A DNA stretch of 64,000 bases from Aliirhizobium wenxiniae (GCF_014201355.1 NZ_JACHEG010000009.1:147311-211310), one strand, 5' to 3'. Shown: positions 17,233-26,359, counted from the stretch's first letter. Notes: a model not told the origin generated them from the sequence alone. Numbers and translations: made by a program.

Positions 17233-18822
17233 TCAGGCTTCGAGCCAGACGCGGGTCGCGACATAACCGTTCGACATGTCGTTGCCGATGTCGTTGACGT
17301 AACCTTTTAGTTTCTTCGAACCGGCATTCACGAAGTCGTTGAACATCGGCAGGATCGTGCCACCTTCGTCACGCACCAGCATCGCCATTTCGCGATACAT
17401 CTCGCGGCGCTTCTTCTCGTCCAGTTCGCCACGGGCGGAGATGAGAAGCTTGTCGAATGTCTCGTTCTTGAAGCGTGTGTCGTTCCAGTCTGCGGTCGAA
17501 AGATAGGCGCCGGAATAGAACTGGTCCTGGGTCGCGCGGCTGCCCCAGTAGGAGGCAGAAAAGGGCTGGACGTTCCAGACGTTCGACCAGTAGCCGTCAC
17601 CCGGCTCGCGCTTGATCTCGATGTCGATGCCGGCCTTCTTGGCGCTCTGCTGGAAAAGAACCGATGCATCAACGGCGCCAGGGAAGGCGACTTCCGAGGT
17701 GCGCAGGAGAACCGAGCCGCTATGGCCGGATTTCTGGTAATGGAACTTCGCCTTGTCGGGATCGTAGGTGCGCTGCTCGATCCCTTCCGGGAAAAGCGCA
17801 TAGGTGTCGTTGATCGGGAAATCGTTGCCCACCTTGCCGTAACCGCCGAGAATGCGCTTGACCATTTCTTCGCGATCAATCGCGTATTTCAGCGCCATCC
17901 TGAGGTCGTTGTTGTCGAACGGCGCCTTGTCACAGTGCATGATGAAGACATAGTGGCCGCCGCCGGACGTTGTCAGCAGCTGCACCGTTGGGGCGCGGGT
18001 CAGAAGCGGCACCGTCTTCGGATCGACGCGGTTGATGAACTGGACCTGACCGGACGAAAGTGCCGCAATACGGGCCGTCGCGTCGTTCATGGTGATGATT
18101 TCGACCGAATCGACATAACCGCGGTCGGCGCGCCAGTCATTCGGGTTCTTCTCGAAGGTCATGCGAACGCCAGGTTCGAAGCTTTTGACCTTATAGGCGC
18201 CGGTGCCGACACCCGCGGTCGGCTTGTCTGCGCCGCCATTGGGCTGGATGACGAGATGGTAATCGGTGAAGATCGCCGGTAGGTCGGCATTGCCGGCATC
18301 GAGCGTAACGACCAGATCGCCGCTCTTGTTTTCGATCGAGGTGATCGACTTCAGCATGCCGGCTGCGCCGGATTCGGTTTTTGCGTCGCTGTGGCGCTTC
18401 AGGGTGGCGACCACATCGTCCACCGTCATTTCCTTGCCGTCGTGGAACTGCACGCCTTTGCGGATCTTGAAGGTCCAGGTCTTGGCATCCGGCGAAGGCG
18501 CCCAGGATTCGGCGAGCGACGGGATGGGCGCACGGGTTTCAGGATGTGTCTCTACCAGCGTGTCACCCCAGGTGCGCACGGCGGTGAACATGACCTGGGA
18601 GGTTGCCTTGGCGGGGTCGATACTGTCGGTTGCCGCACCGCCTTCGAGGCCGAGTTTCAAGGTGCCGCCCTTCTTGGGCGTTTGAGCTGCGGCGCTGGTG
18701 GCGAAAAGATTACCTGCTGCTGTCAGTGTCAGTCCGGCTGCCACGGAGCGGCCCATGAATTCGCGGCGGTTCATGCCGCCTGCCGTCACGCGTCCGGCCA
18801 AGTATTTGGTGAAATCGTTCAT
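17233..18822 (-). CDS. Peptide-type ABC transporter binding protein with Tat signal
   Basis: A 529-residue family 5 solute-binding protein. The N-terminus has a twin-arginine signal (NRREFMGRSVAAG near residue 18, then a moderately hydrophobic stretch ending in ATSAAAQ). The mature domain carries family features such as LAESWAPSPDAKTWTFKIRKGVQFHDG near residue 105. It is the first gene of a five-gene run that ends with the CocE hydrolase. It would bind a peptide, opine or related solute in the periplasm. Confidence 0.88.
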   Translation of the reverse strand: MNDFTKYLAGRVTAGGMNRREFMGRSVAAGLTLTAAGNLFATSAAAQTPKKGGTLKLGLEGGAATDSIDPAKATSQVMFTAVRTWGDTLVETHPETRAPIPSLAESWAPSPDAKTWTFKIRKGVQFHDGKEMTVDDVVATLKRHSDAKTESGAAGMLKSITSIENKSGDLVVTLDAGNADLPAIFTDYHLVIQPNGGADKPTAGVGTGAYKVKSFEPGVRMTFEKNPNDWRADRGYVDSVEIITMNDATARIAALSSGQVQFINRVDPKTVPLLTRAPTVQLLTTSGGGHYVFIMHCDKAPFDNNDLRMALKYAIDREEMVKRILGGYGKVGNDFPINDTYALFPEGIEQRTYDPDKAKFHYQKSGHSGSVLLRTSEVAFPGAVDASVLFQQSAKKAGIDIEIKREPGDGYWSNVWNVQPFSASYWGSRATQDQFYSGAYLSTADWNDTRFKNETFDKLLISARGELDEKKRREMYREMAMLVRDEGGTILPMFNDFVNAGSKKLKGYVNDIGNDMSNGYVATRVWLEA

Positions 18823-19140
18823 TTCCCTTGTTCCCCTTTATCCGATGCAGAGTTGTGTTCTTGTCATCGACACCCCGTCGCGCGGTTTCCTCTTCCATCG
18901 AGAGGGGTGTTTCATGCTGTCGATCGTGGGAAATGGTTCGGTTGCCGCCGACATAACTTCCTTTCTTGCGCAGACCCCGGCTCATCTTCGTGAGCTCGTG
19001 CCTCGGGGAATTTCTGCCTAGTGATCGAAGGCCCGTTGAGGCTTGATGAATGGTAAGGGCGCGGTGTCGCGCGGGTGAGCCTTCGCTACGACATTAAGTG
19101 CCTTTGATGCGACACATTTGGCAACCTCCCATGGGTTGCG
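18823..19140. other. Intergenic region upstream of the peptide transporter
   Basis: This roughly 320-base gap should hold the promoter of the leftward transporter operon, but I cannot point to a convincing -35/-10 pair. A 6-bp inverted repeat (GCAACC 19121-19126, GGTTGC 19134-19139) lies at its right end next to the cobB terminator. No coding region is supported. Confidence 0.4.
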
Positions 19141-19167
19141 AAAATTTAACACCTGTCAGGCAGGTGT
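19141..19167 (-). terminator. Candidate terminator downstream of cobB
   Basis: On the minus strand a 7-bp perfect stem (ACACCTG 19149-19155, CAGGTGT 19161-19167) with a 5-base loop is followed by TAAATTTT. It lies ten bases past the cobB stop and probably ends the leftward cob transcript. The T-run is interrupted, so efficiency is uncertain. Confidence 0.55.
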
Positions 19168-19176
19168 GCGATCGGC

Positions 19177-20490
19177 TCAATCGCGCGCTATTGCATGGAA
19201 AAACGTGCCGGTCACAGACCCTCGTTTTCCGCCGGATGGACCTATTTCGACGCCGCGACCGTCTGCAATCATGGCGAGAGGTTCGTCGTTTCCAACATCG
19301 ATCACGCGTGCGTAATGGAATTCATGACCACGGATCAGGTCGTTGAGCGAACCAATCGCGGAAGGCCTCAGAAGGCGCGCCTGGCGGTAGCCGAGATTCA
19401 TCTTGCGCTTCGCAAAGCTCGTGGCATGGGAGAGCAGCCCGGTCATGGCATGGGTCACGCCGTCGGCATCCTCCAGCGCCTCTCCCAGCACCATGTAGCC
19501 GCCGCATTCGCCGTGAACGGGTTTTGTTTCGGCGAAGATCTTCAGGCCCGCCTTGAAATTGTCGGCGGCGGCCAGTTTGGCGGGATACAGCTCGGGATAC
19601 CCACCGGGTAGCCAGCAGATATCGCAATCGGCCGGCGGCGCTTCGTCGGCCAGCGGTGAAAAGGTGATGATCTCCGCCCCCACGGTGCGCCATTGCCGCT
19701 TGATATGCGGGTAGAGGAAGGTGAAGGCCGCGTCCTCGGCAAGCGCGATGCGCTGGCCCGGCGGTCGAAGTGACTTTTCCGTCGAACCCATTGGAATATC
19801 AAAGGGTTTTGCGGCGGCAAAAATCGCATCGAGATCGAGCGAGCGCTCCATCGCATCGGCCAGACGGTCGATATGGGCATCCATTTCCGGGTGTTCGCTC
19901 GCCTGGACGAGGCCGAGATGGCGTTCCGGCAGCGTCAGCGTCGGATCACGCAGCACGGTGCCGACGACCGGCAGGCCAAGCGCCTCGATCGCGTCACCGG
20001 AAAGCTTCTTGTGTCGCTCGCTGCCGGCCCTGTTCAGCACGCAGGCGGCCATCTTCACATCCGGGTCGTAATGCATGAAACCGCAGGCAATTGCGGCCGC
20101 CGTCTGGCTTTGGCCGGAAACGTCGAGCACCAGAAGCACGGGCAGGCCGAAAAGTCGGGCCAGATCGGATGCGGCGCCGGAGCGATTGGGTTCGGTAACG
20201 ATGCCGTCGAACAGGCCCATGGCGCTTTCGATCAGGATCAGTTCGGCGTCATCCGCCTGTTCACGCGCCAGATGGCGCAGAAGGCCGGGCGCCATCGCCC
20301 AGCTGTCGAGATTGAGACCGGGCAGGCGGGTCGCCGCCTCGTGGAAGCCGGGGTCGATATAATCCGGCCCGGTCTTGATGCCGCGCACCTTAATGCCGCG
20401 CCGCTGAAACGCCCGGAGCAGGCCGATCGTGACGCTTGTCTTGCCGGAGCCGGAGCGCGGTGCGCCGATGATGAGGGCGCGGGCGGTCAT
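19177..20490 (-). CDS. cobB: Cobyrinic acid a,c-diamide synthase (CobB)
   Basis: A 437-residue ATP- and glutamine-dependent amidase. The N-terminal P-loop is GAPRSGSGKTSV near residue 10, followed by GIKTGPDYIDPGFH; the C-terminal class I glutamine amidotransferase domain has the GECGGYM nucleophile motif near residue 325. In the aerobic pathway it amidates side chains a and c of hydrogenobyrinic acid before cobalt insertion. It overlaps the cobA stop by four bases and is the last leftward gene of the cob cluster. Confidence 0.93.
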   Translation of the reverse strand: MTARALIIGAPRSGSGKTSVTIGLLRAFQRRGIKVRGIKTGPDYIDPGFHEAATRLPGLNLDSWAMAPGLLRHLAREQADDAELILIESAMGLFDGIVTEPNRSGAASDLARLFGLPVLLVLDVSGQSQTAAAIACGFMHYDPDVKMAACVLNRAGSERHKKLSGDAIEALGLPVVGTVLRDPTLTLPERHLGLVQASEHPEMDAHIDRLADAMERSLDLDAIFAAAKPFDIPMGSTEKSLRPPGQRIALAEDAAFTFLYPHIKRQWRTVGAEIITFSPLADEAPPADCDICWLPGGYPELYPAKLAAADNFKAGLKIFAETKPVHGECGGYMVLGEALEDADGVTHAMTGLLSHATSFAKRKMNLGYRQARLLRPSAIGSLNDLIRGHEFHYARVIDVGNDEPLAMIADGRGVEIGPSGGKRGSVTGTFFHAIARD

Positions 20491-21290
20491 GGGTTTTCAC
20501 CCGAAGACACGGCCTGCCCGGACAGGACGGCCTGCATTGAAACGATCCTGCCGATGACGATCAGCGCCGGTGCCGAAAAGTTCTGGCGCTGGACTTCCGC
20601 CTCGACGGTAGCAAGCGTTGCCGTCATCGAACGTTCGTCCGGCGTTGTTGCGGCCATCAGCACGGCAACGGGCGTGTCGGCGGCAAGGCCGCCTTCCATC
20701 AGCAATCGGGCGATCGTGCCGATCGTGCTCACTCCCATATAAACGACGATCGGCTCGCCGGTCTTCGCCAGCGCCTTCCAGTCGAGATCGCCGGGCGTGC
20801 CGGCAGCGTGTCCGGTTGCCAGCGTGATCGAACGGCTGATGCCGCGCATCGTGGCGGGAATGTTGGCGGAAGCGAGGGCCGCCAATGCGGATGTCATGCC
20901 GGGCAACACGCGGAAGGGAATGTTTTCCTTCACCAGCGCTTCCGCTTCCTCACCACCGCGACCGAAGATGAACGGATCGCCGCCCTTTAGCCGCAAGACG
21001 CGCTTGCCGGCCTTTGCCAGTTCGATCAGCTTGGCGGTGATATCGTCCTGCGCGACGGAAGGCTTGCCGCCACGCTTGCCGACGAAGATCAGATCTTTGG
21101 TCGTCGCCAGCGCCAGCACGCCGTCAGAAACCAGCGCGTCATGCACGATCACATCCGCCTTTTTCAGCGCATCGGCCACTTCAAGCGTCAGATAACGCGG
21201 ATGACCCGGTCCGGCACCCGCCAGCCATACGTGGCCGGGGGCGAAATCCGGGGCATCGACGATCGTTTCCAACAACTCATTCACGGACAT
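20487..21290 (-). CDS. cobA: Uroporphyrinogen-III C-methyltransferase (CobA)
   Basis: A 267-residue SAM-dependent methyltransferase making precorrin-2, the first committed step of corrin synthesis. The GAGPGHPRYLTLEV SAM-loop is near residue 27 and the LRLKGGDPFIFGRGGEE motif near residue 100, both diagnostic of SUMT. There is no siroheme synthase (CysG) fusion. The ATG at 21290 has AAAGG seven bases upstream and is preferred to a TTG two codons earlier. It is divergent from cbiD, with 47 bases between the starts. Confidence 0.93.
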   Translation of the reverse strand: MSVNELLETIVDAPDFAPGHVWLAGAGPGHPRYLTLEVADALKKADVIVHDALVSDGVLALATTKDLIFVGKRGGKPSVAQDDITAKLIELAKAGKRVLRLKGGDPFIFGRGGEEAEALVKENIPFRVLPGMTSALAALASANIPATMRGISRSITLATGHAAGTPGDLDWKALAKTGEPIVVYMGVSTIGTIARLLMEGGLAADTPVAVLMAATTPDERSMTATLATVEAEVQRQNFSAPALIVIGRIVSMQAVLSGQAVSSGENP

Positions 21291-21337
21291 ATTCAAACCT
21301 TTTGCCGGCCGGTGGCGGCCGGGCTATAGAAACGGCC

Positions 21338-22459
21338 ATGGAAGCGGCCATTGAAACAGAAAGCAAGAACCTGCGTCGTGGATGGACGACGGGCACCTGT
21401 GCGGCGGCAGCCAGTAAGGCCGCCTGTCTTGCGTTGATGACCGGCGAGTTTCCGGCCATGGTCGAGGTAACCTTGCCTGGCGGCCAGCGCCCGGCCTTCG
21501 CTCTTGCCATGGAAGAGAAGGGCAGCGGATTTGCCAAGGCTGGCATCGTCAAGGATGCCGGCGATGATCCGGATGTCACCCATGGCGCGCTGATCATGAG
21601 CACCTTGCGCCGTGGATTGCCCGGCACCGGCATCACCTTCAAGGCGGGACCCGGCGTCGGCACCGTGACACGGCTCGGCCTGCCGTTGCCGCCCGGCGAA
21701 CCGTCGATCAACCCGGTACCGCGCAAGATGATCGCTCAGGCGATTTTGGAGGTCTGCCATGGCGAGCGGGATTTCGAAGTCGAGATCTCGGTTGCCGATG
21801 GCGAGAAGATTGCCGAACGCACACTCAATGGCCGGCTCGGCATCCTGGGTGGCATATCGATCCTCGGCACGACCGGGATCGTCATTCCGTTTTCCTGCGC
21901 GTCGTGGATCCACTCCATCTGGCGCGGCATCGATGTGGCGCGGGCAGCCGGTCTCGACCATGTTTCCGGGGCGACCGGCAATGTCTCCGAAAAGGCGGCG
22001 CAGGCGCATCACGGCCTCACCGAGATCGCGCTGATCGACATGGGCGATTTCGTCGGCGGGATGCTGAAATATCTGCGCAGCCACCCGGTGCCAAAGGTCA
22101 CGATTGCCGGCGGCGTCGCCAAGATGACCAAGCTTTCCCAAGGCATGCTCGATGTGCATTCCAAGCGCGGACTTGCCGATCTCGAGGCTTTGGCCAAGGT
22201 TGCCGCCGAAGCCGGTGCTGCGGCCGATCTCGTGGCGCGCATTACCGCGGCGAATACCGTGTCGCACGCCTTCCAGCTTGCCGATGAAAGCGGGCTTTCG
22301 CTTGGCAACCGCATTGCGGCACTCGCCTGGAAAACGGCGGCCAAGGCGCTGCATACGCCGGATATCGCTCTGGAAATCCTGGTCTTCGATCGGCAAGGCC
22401 AGCTTGTCGGCAAGACGCAGTTCACGCCCTCCGATCATTCCGAACCCTTATCGGCGTGA
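21338..22459 (+). CDS. cbiD: Cobalt-precorrin-5B C1-methyltransferase type protein (CbiD)
   Basis: A 373-residue CbiD with the N-terminal RRGWTTGTCAAAA motif near residue 14 and a GGTGIV-like ILGTTGIVIPFS stretch. CbiD methylates C1 of the corrin ring, and in the oxygen-dependent pathway the equivalent step is done by CobF. No cobF is seen in this cluster, so CbiD probably fills that step. The gene is on the plus strand, inside the leftward cob run, and its 3' end overlaps cobM by 25 bases. The start at 21338 was chosen from the family N-terminus. Confidence 0.9.
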   Translation: MEAAIETESKNLRRGWTTGTCAAAASKAACLALMTGEFPAMVEVTLPGGQRPAFALAMEEKGSGFAKAGIVKDAGDDPDVTHGALIMSTLRRGLPGTGITFKAGPGVGTVTRLGLPLPPGEPSINPVPRKMIAQAILEVCHGERDFEVEISVADGEKIAERTLNGRLGILGGISILGTTGIVIPFSCASWIHSIWRGIDVARAAGLDHVSGATGNVSEKAAQAHHGLTEIALIDMGDFVGGMLKYLRSHPVPKVTIAGGVAKMTKLSQGMLDVHSKRGLADLEALAKVAAEAGAAADLVARITAANTVSHAFQLADESGLSLGNRIAALAWKTAAKALHTPDIALEILVFDRQGQLVGKTQFTPSDHSEPLSA

Positions 22460-23232
22460 TCCTTGCTGAACTGGTCCCAACCGGGGCGAAACCGTCTTAC
22501 ATAGTCAGCATTGTATAGCTGGCTCTCGACGAAATCGGATGCGCCCAGCCCCTTGCCGACAAAGATCAGCGCCGTGCGTTCTGCCGGTTCTTCCGCCAGT
22601 TTCGCCTCGATATCGGCAAGCGTGCCGAGGATGATCCGCTCTTCCGGCCATGAGGCGCGCACAACGATCGCGACCGAGCAATCGGCGCCATAAAGCGGCG
22701 TCAGTTCCTCGACGATTTTTCCCAGCGCATGGATGGCGAGGTGGATCGCCAGCGTTGCGCCAGTCGCGCCGAATGCCTTCAGCGTTTCGCCTTCCGGCAT
22801 TTTCGAAGCGCGGCCGGAAACGCGTGTAAGCACAAGGCTTTGCGCCACTTCCGGGATGGTCAGTTCGCGCTTCAGGGCGGCGGCTGCGGCGGCGAAGGAG
22901 GGCACGCCCGGCGTCAGCGTATAATCGATACCGTGTTTTTCCAGCCGGCGGATCTGCTCGGCAACCGCGCTCCAGACGGAGAGATCGCCGGAATGCAGCC
23001 GTGCGACATCCTTGCCGGCTTTATGGGCTGCAACATACTCGGCCTCGATCTCGTCCAGCGACAGAGAGCCGGTATCGACGATCCGCGCATCCTTCGGGCA
23101 CCAGTTGAGCAGCTCCTTGGGCATGATCGAGCCGGCATAAAGGCAGACCGGCGCGCGGGCGAGAATATCGCGACCGCGCACGGTGATCAGGTCTGCGGCA
23201 CCCGGACCTGCGCCAATGAAATGGACGGTCAT
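22435..23232 (-). CDS. cobM: Precorrin-4 C11-methyltransferase (CobM)
   Basis: A 265-residue tetrapyrrole methyltransferase: TVHFIGAGPGAADLITVRG at the N-terminus, LHSGDLSVWSA near residue 90 and TPGVPSFAAAAAAL near residue 115. These fit CobM/CbiF, which methylates C11 of precorrin-4. The ATG at 23232 was chosen because it overlaps the cobE stop by four bases and starts at the family N-terminus. Its end overlaps the opposite-strand cbiD. Confidence 0.92.
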   Translation of the reverse strand: MTVHFIGAGPGAADLITVRGRDILARAPVCLYAGSIMPKELLNWCPKDARIVDTGSLSLDEIEAEYVAAHKAGKDVARLHSGDLSVWSAVAEQIRRLEKHGIDYTLTPGVPSFAAAAAALKRELTIPEVAQSLVLTRVSGRASKMPEGETLKAFGATGATLAIHLAIHALGKIVEELTPLYGADCSVAIVVRASWPEERIILGTLADIEAKLAEEPAERTALIFVGKGLGASDFVESQLYNADYVRRFRPGWDQFSKDHADKGSE

Positions 23233-23615
23233 ACTTCTTCTTTCATTTCTGCCAGCGCGCATGTAGCACCCTGCGATATCAGCCTCGGCACGATGATTTC
23301 CGACGTCTCGCCGGCTGCAGCCAGTGCCGCGCCTTCCGAAAGGCTGGAGGACAGCGTTTTCGCCAGGCTGTGCCGTGACACGGTTTTCGTCCGCGGTTCC
23401 GCGTCCATCAGGGCATCGTCCGCCACGATATGGAGCGGCAGGCCCAGCATTTCGGCCAATTGCAGAATACCGGCTTCCTCGCGTTTGATCTCGCCGGTTG
23501 CGAGTGCCGTGATGGATTCACGTGAAATTTTCGCTTCCACACAGGCGGCATCGAGCGCCGACAGAAGTTCTTCGCGCGTGCTGCCCTTGCGGCAGCCGAG
23601 ACCGGCAACGATCAT
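23229..23615 (-). CDS. cobE: Cobalamin biosynthesis protein CobE (CbiG C-terminal domain type)
   Basis: A small 128-residue protein corresponding to the C-terminal domain of CbiG, with the N-terminal MIVAGLGCRKGSTREELLSAL motif. CobE is needed for efficient corrin synthesis in oxygen-dependent producers, although its precise role is not settled. Both ends overlap neighbours by four bases (cobL upstream, cobM downstream). The in-frame extension up to 23642 lies inside cobL and is unlikely. Confidence 0.88.
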   Translation of the reverse strand: MIVAGLGCRKGSTREELLSALDAACVEAKISRESITALATGEIKREEAGILQLAEMLGLPLHIVADDALMDAEPRTKTVSRHSLAKTLSSSLSEGAALAAAGETSEIIVPRLISQGATCALAEMKEEV

Positions 23616-24862
23616 GATTTCATTCCTTTGGTCCATGTCCATTGGGTCACCGGCATTGCCGGCTTCCAGCCCTGCATCGCGCCCACCGGCGCTGCGCGTG
23701 AAACTTCCATGCGGATCAGATTGCCGCCGAGTTTAGTCTGTGCCGCCAGCAGCACCGCTTCCATTTCCAGCGTCACCGCGTTTGCGACCATTCGACCGCC
23801 GGGCTTCAATGCCGATACGGCTGCGTCGAAAACGCCAGGTTCGCTGCCACCGCCGCCGATGAAAATCACATCGGGTTGCGGCAGGCCGTCGAGCGCTGCC
23901 GGTGCATTGCCCTCAACGAGCATCAGTCCCGGCACCCCGAAGCTGGCAGCATTGCGCCTGATCCGTGCGGCGCGTTCCGGATGAGCCTCGATTGCAATCG
24001 CTCTCATCGACGGGTCGACCAGCATCCATTCTATGCCGATTGAGCCGGAACCGGCGCCGATATCCCAGAGCAGCTCACCCCGCCGAGGGCTGAGCGCCGA
24101 CAGCGTCAGCGCCCGGATTTCTCGCTTGGTGATCTGTCCATCGTGTTCGAAAAGCGCGTCATCCAGCCCGAGACCAAGCGGCAGGATGCGCGCATCGGCA
24201 CTTGCGACCACCTCGACGGCCACGACATTGAGGGCGTTGATATCCTGCAGTGCGAAGTCCGCAGCCTTGCAGGCGCGGGTCCGTTCAGCCTCGCCGCCCA
24301 GCGCTTCCAGTACGATCATATCGGATCGGCCAAACCCGCTTTCCGTCAGCAGTGCCGCCAGCTCCCGAGGGCCTTTTTCATCGGAGGTCAGCGCAATGAT
24401 CCGCCGGCCCGGATGCAGTAGCGGCCGGATCAGATCGATCGGGCGGCCATGCAGAGAAACGGTTTCGATATCCTGCAGTGCCCAGCTAAGCCGCGAAGCC
24501 GCCAGCGAGAAAGCCGAGGGTGATGGGTAGGTGATGAACTCGTCAGAGCCGATGTGACGCGACAGGGTGACGCCGACGCCATAAAAGAACGGATCGCCGG
24601 ATGCGAGCACGCAAACCTTTTGCCCTCTCAGCGCCATGACATCGCGCATCGCCGCGTCGAAAGGCGTCGGCCATGGCCGCGCTTCGCTGGTTATCAGCGG
24701 CGCTGCAAGCTCCAGATGCCGCTTGCCGCCGAAGACGATTGAAGCATCGGTTATCGCCCCCCTGGCGCGATCGCCCAGCCCTTTCACGCCGTCCTCGCCG
24801 ATCCCGACAATGGACAGCCAGCGGCTTTGGTTTAAAGCTTGTTTTTCTGATTCAGGAGGCAA
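23612..24862 (-). CDS. cobL: Precorrin-6Y C5,15-methyltransferase, decarboxylating (CobL)
   Basis: A 416-residue fusion of a CbiE-like methyltransferase (WLSIVGIGEDG near residue 15) and a CbiT-like domain (DIGAGSGSIGIEWML near residue 260). It methylates C5 and C15 and removes a carboxyl group from ring C. No ATG is available near the N-terminus; the frame begins with TTG at 24862, preceded by GGAGTAGG on the minus strand, so a TTG start is likely. The divergent cobK starts two bases away. Confidence 0.9.
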   Translation of the reverse strand: MPPESEKQALNQSRWLSIVGIGEDGVKGLGDRARGAITDASIVFGGKRHLELAAPLITSEARPWPTPFDAAMRDVMALRGQKVCVLASGDPFFYGVGVTLSRHIGSDEFITYPSPSAFSLAASRLSWALQDIETVSLHGRPIDLIRPLLHPGRRIIALTSDEKGPRELAALLTESGFGRSDMIVLEALGGEAERTRACKAADFALQDINALNVVAVEVVASADARILPLGLGLDDALFEHDGQITKREIRALTLSALSPRRGELLWDIGAGSGSIGIEWMLVDPSMRAIAIEAHPERAARIRRNAASFGVPGLMLVEGNAPAALDGLPQPDVIFIGGGGSEPGVFDAAVSALKPGGRMVANAVTLEMEAVLLAAQTKLGGNLIRMEVSRAAPVGAMQGWKPAMPVTQWTWTKGMKS

Positions 24863-24863
24863 T

Positions 24864-25631
24864 TTGACCTACTCCATCCTCATTCTGGGCGGTACGGCCG
24901 AAGCCAAGGCGCTTGCCGCCCAGCTTTCGACGAGCCCCGATTACGATATTCTGCTGTCGCTTGCCGGCCGCACCAAGGCCCCGGCCGAACAGCCTGTGCC
25001 GGTTCGCATCGGCGGTTTCGGCGGTGCCGATGGGCTTGCCGCATTTCTTGACGAAAAGAACGTTGATCTGCTGATCGATGCAACACATCCGTTTGCGGCG
25101 AACATCTCCCGCAACGCTGCCCAGGCGGCGGCGCTGGCGGGCGTTGGTATTCTCGCTTTGCGCCGTCCGGCATGGTCGCGACAGAAAGGCGATCATTGGC
25201 AGGAGGTCGCCGATATCGCGGCCGCCGTCCAAGCCCTCGACATTGCCCCGCGCCGGGTTTTCCTGACGCTCGGCCGGCAGGAACTGCTGCCTTTCGAAGC
25301 GATGCCGCAGCATTCCTATCTGGTGCGCAGCGTCGATCCGGTCGAGCCGCCGCTGAAGCTGCCGAACGTGTCCTATATCACCGCGCGCGGTCCGTTCTCC
25401 GAATGGGACGAGATCCAGCTGCTTGAACAGCAAGCGATCGATCTCATCGTCTCGAAGAATAGCGGCGGTGCCTCCAGCGTCGGCAAGATCAGCGCTGCCC
25501 GACGGCTCGGCATCGAGGTCGTGCTGATCGAACGCCCCCGCCTGCCGGATGTGCCATCGGCCAGAAGCGTTGAGGAGCTTGCCGGCATGGTGCGTCACTG
25601 GAAGCTCTCCCGCAGAAAACGGGGCGAGTAG
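24864..25631 (+). CDS. cobK: Precorrin-6A reductase (CobK)
   Basis: A 255-residue NADPH-dependent reductase converting precorrin-6A to precorrin-6B. The N-terminus TYSILILGGTAEAKALA and DATHPFAANISRNA near residue 75 are diagnostic. The start is TTG at 24864, preceded by AGGAGG (24854-24859, four-base spacing); an upstream in-frame ATG at 24636 lies wholly inside cobL. The gene is inverted relative to its neighbours: its 5' end abuts cobL and its 3' end overlaps cobJ by 37 bases. Confidence 0.9.
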   Translation: MTYSILILGGTAEAKALAAQLSTSPDYDILLSLAGRTKAPAEQPVPVRIGGFGGADGLAAFLDEKNVDLLIDATHPFAANISRNAAQAAALAGVGILALRRPAWSRQKGDHWQEVADIAAAVQALDIAPRRVFLTLGRQELLPFEAMPQHSYLVRSVDPVEPPLKLPNVSYITARGPFSEWDEIQLLEQQAIDLIVSKNSGGASSVGKISAARRLGIEVVLIERPRLPDVPSARSVEELAGMVRHWKLSRRKRGE

Positions 25632-26359
25632 ACGATCGGTCTTTTGTCCGTCCGCTCGATCAGCCGGGTCTCGGCCGTGCCGACGATCACGCAGGTCGCC
25701 ATGTCGGCCATCTCGCCCTCAGCTTCCGCGAGCGGCACGATGCGGATCGCCTCGTCGGGGCGGCCTGCTGCACGGCCGAAGATCACCGGCACGCTGCCGG
25801 GCAGATGGGCACGCAGAATGTCGAAAGCTTCGTCCAGTTGGTGCGGACGCGCCTTGCTGATCGGATTGTAGAAGGCCATGACGAAGCCCGCTGTCGCAGC
25901 CGCCACGAGACGTTTCTCGATGATCGCCCAGGGTTTCAGGTTGTTCGATAGCGAAATGGCGCAGAAATCATGACCCAGTGGTGCGCCGGCCTTTGCGGCA
26001 ACCGCAAGCATGGCGGTGACACCCGGCACGACGGACAGCTCGATATCACGCCATTCGGCCGGGCCGTCGTCGATCGCTTCGCAAACCGCCGCAGCCATGG
26101 CAAATACGCCCGGATCACCGCCAGAAACGACGCAAACCTTGCCGCCCTTGGCCGCCATTTCCAACGCTGCCTTGGCGCGAACCAGTTCCTCGCGGTTATC
26201 GGAGGCGTGGCGGTGCTGGTCCGCTCTGAGGTTCAGGCGGTCTATATACGGGAAATAGCCGAAAAAGTCGGTAGATGCCGTAACTGCCGCGAGAGCTTCC
26301 GGCGTCATCTGGTCGGGATTGCCGGGGCCAAGGCCGACAACGGTCAGCGACCCGGTCAT
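25595..26359 (-). CDS. cobJ: Precorrin-3B C17-methyltransferase (CobJ)
   Basis: A 254-residue methyltransferase/ring-contraction enzyme: TVVGLGPGNPDQMTPEA at the N-terminus, VSGGDPGVFAMA near residue 80 and MAFYNPISKAR near residue 160. It methylates C17 and drives ring contraction after CobG. Its start overlaps the cobI stop by four bases. Its 3' end overlaps the opposite-strand cobK. Confidence 0.92.
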   Translation of the reverse strand: MTGSLTVVGLGPGNPDQMTPEALAAVTASTDFFGYFPYIDRLNLRADQHRHASDNREELVRAKAALEMAAKGGKVCVVSGGDPGVFAMAAAVCEAIDDGPAEWRDIELSVVPGVTAMLAVAAKAGAPLGHDFCAISLSNNLKPWAIIEKRLVAAATAGFVMAFYNPISKARPHQLDEAFDILRAHLPGSVPVIFGRAAGRPDEAIRIVPLAEAEGEMADMATCVIVGTAETRLIERTDKRPIVYSPRFLRESFQ

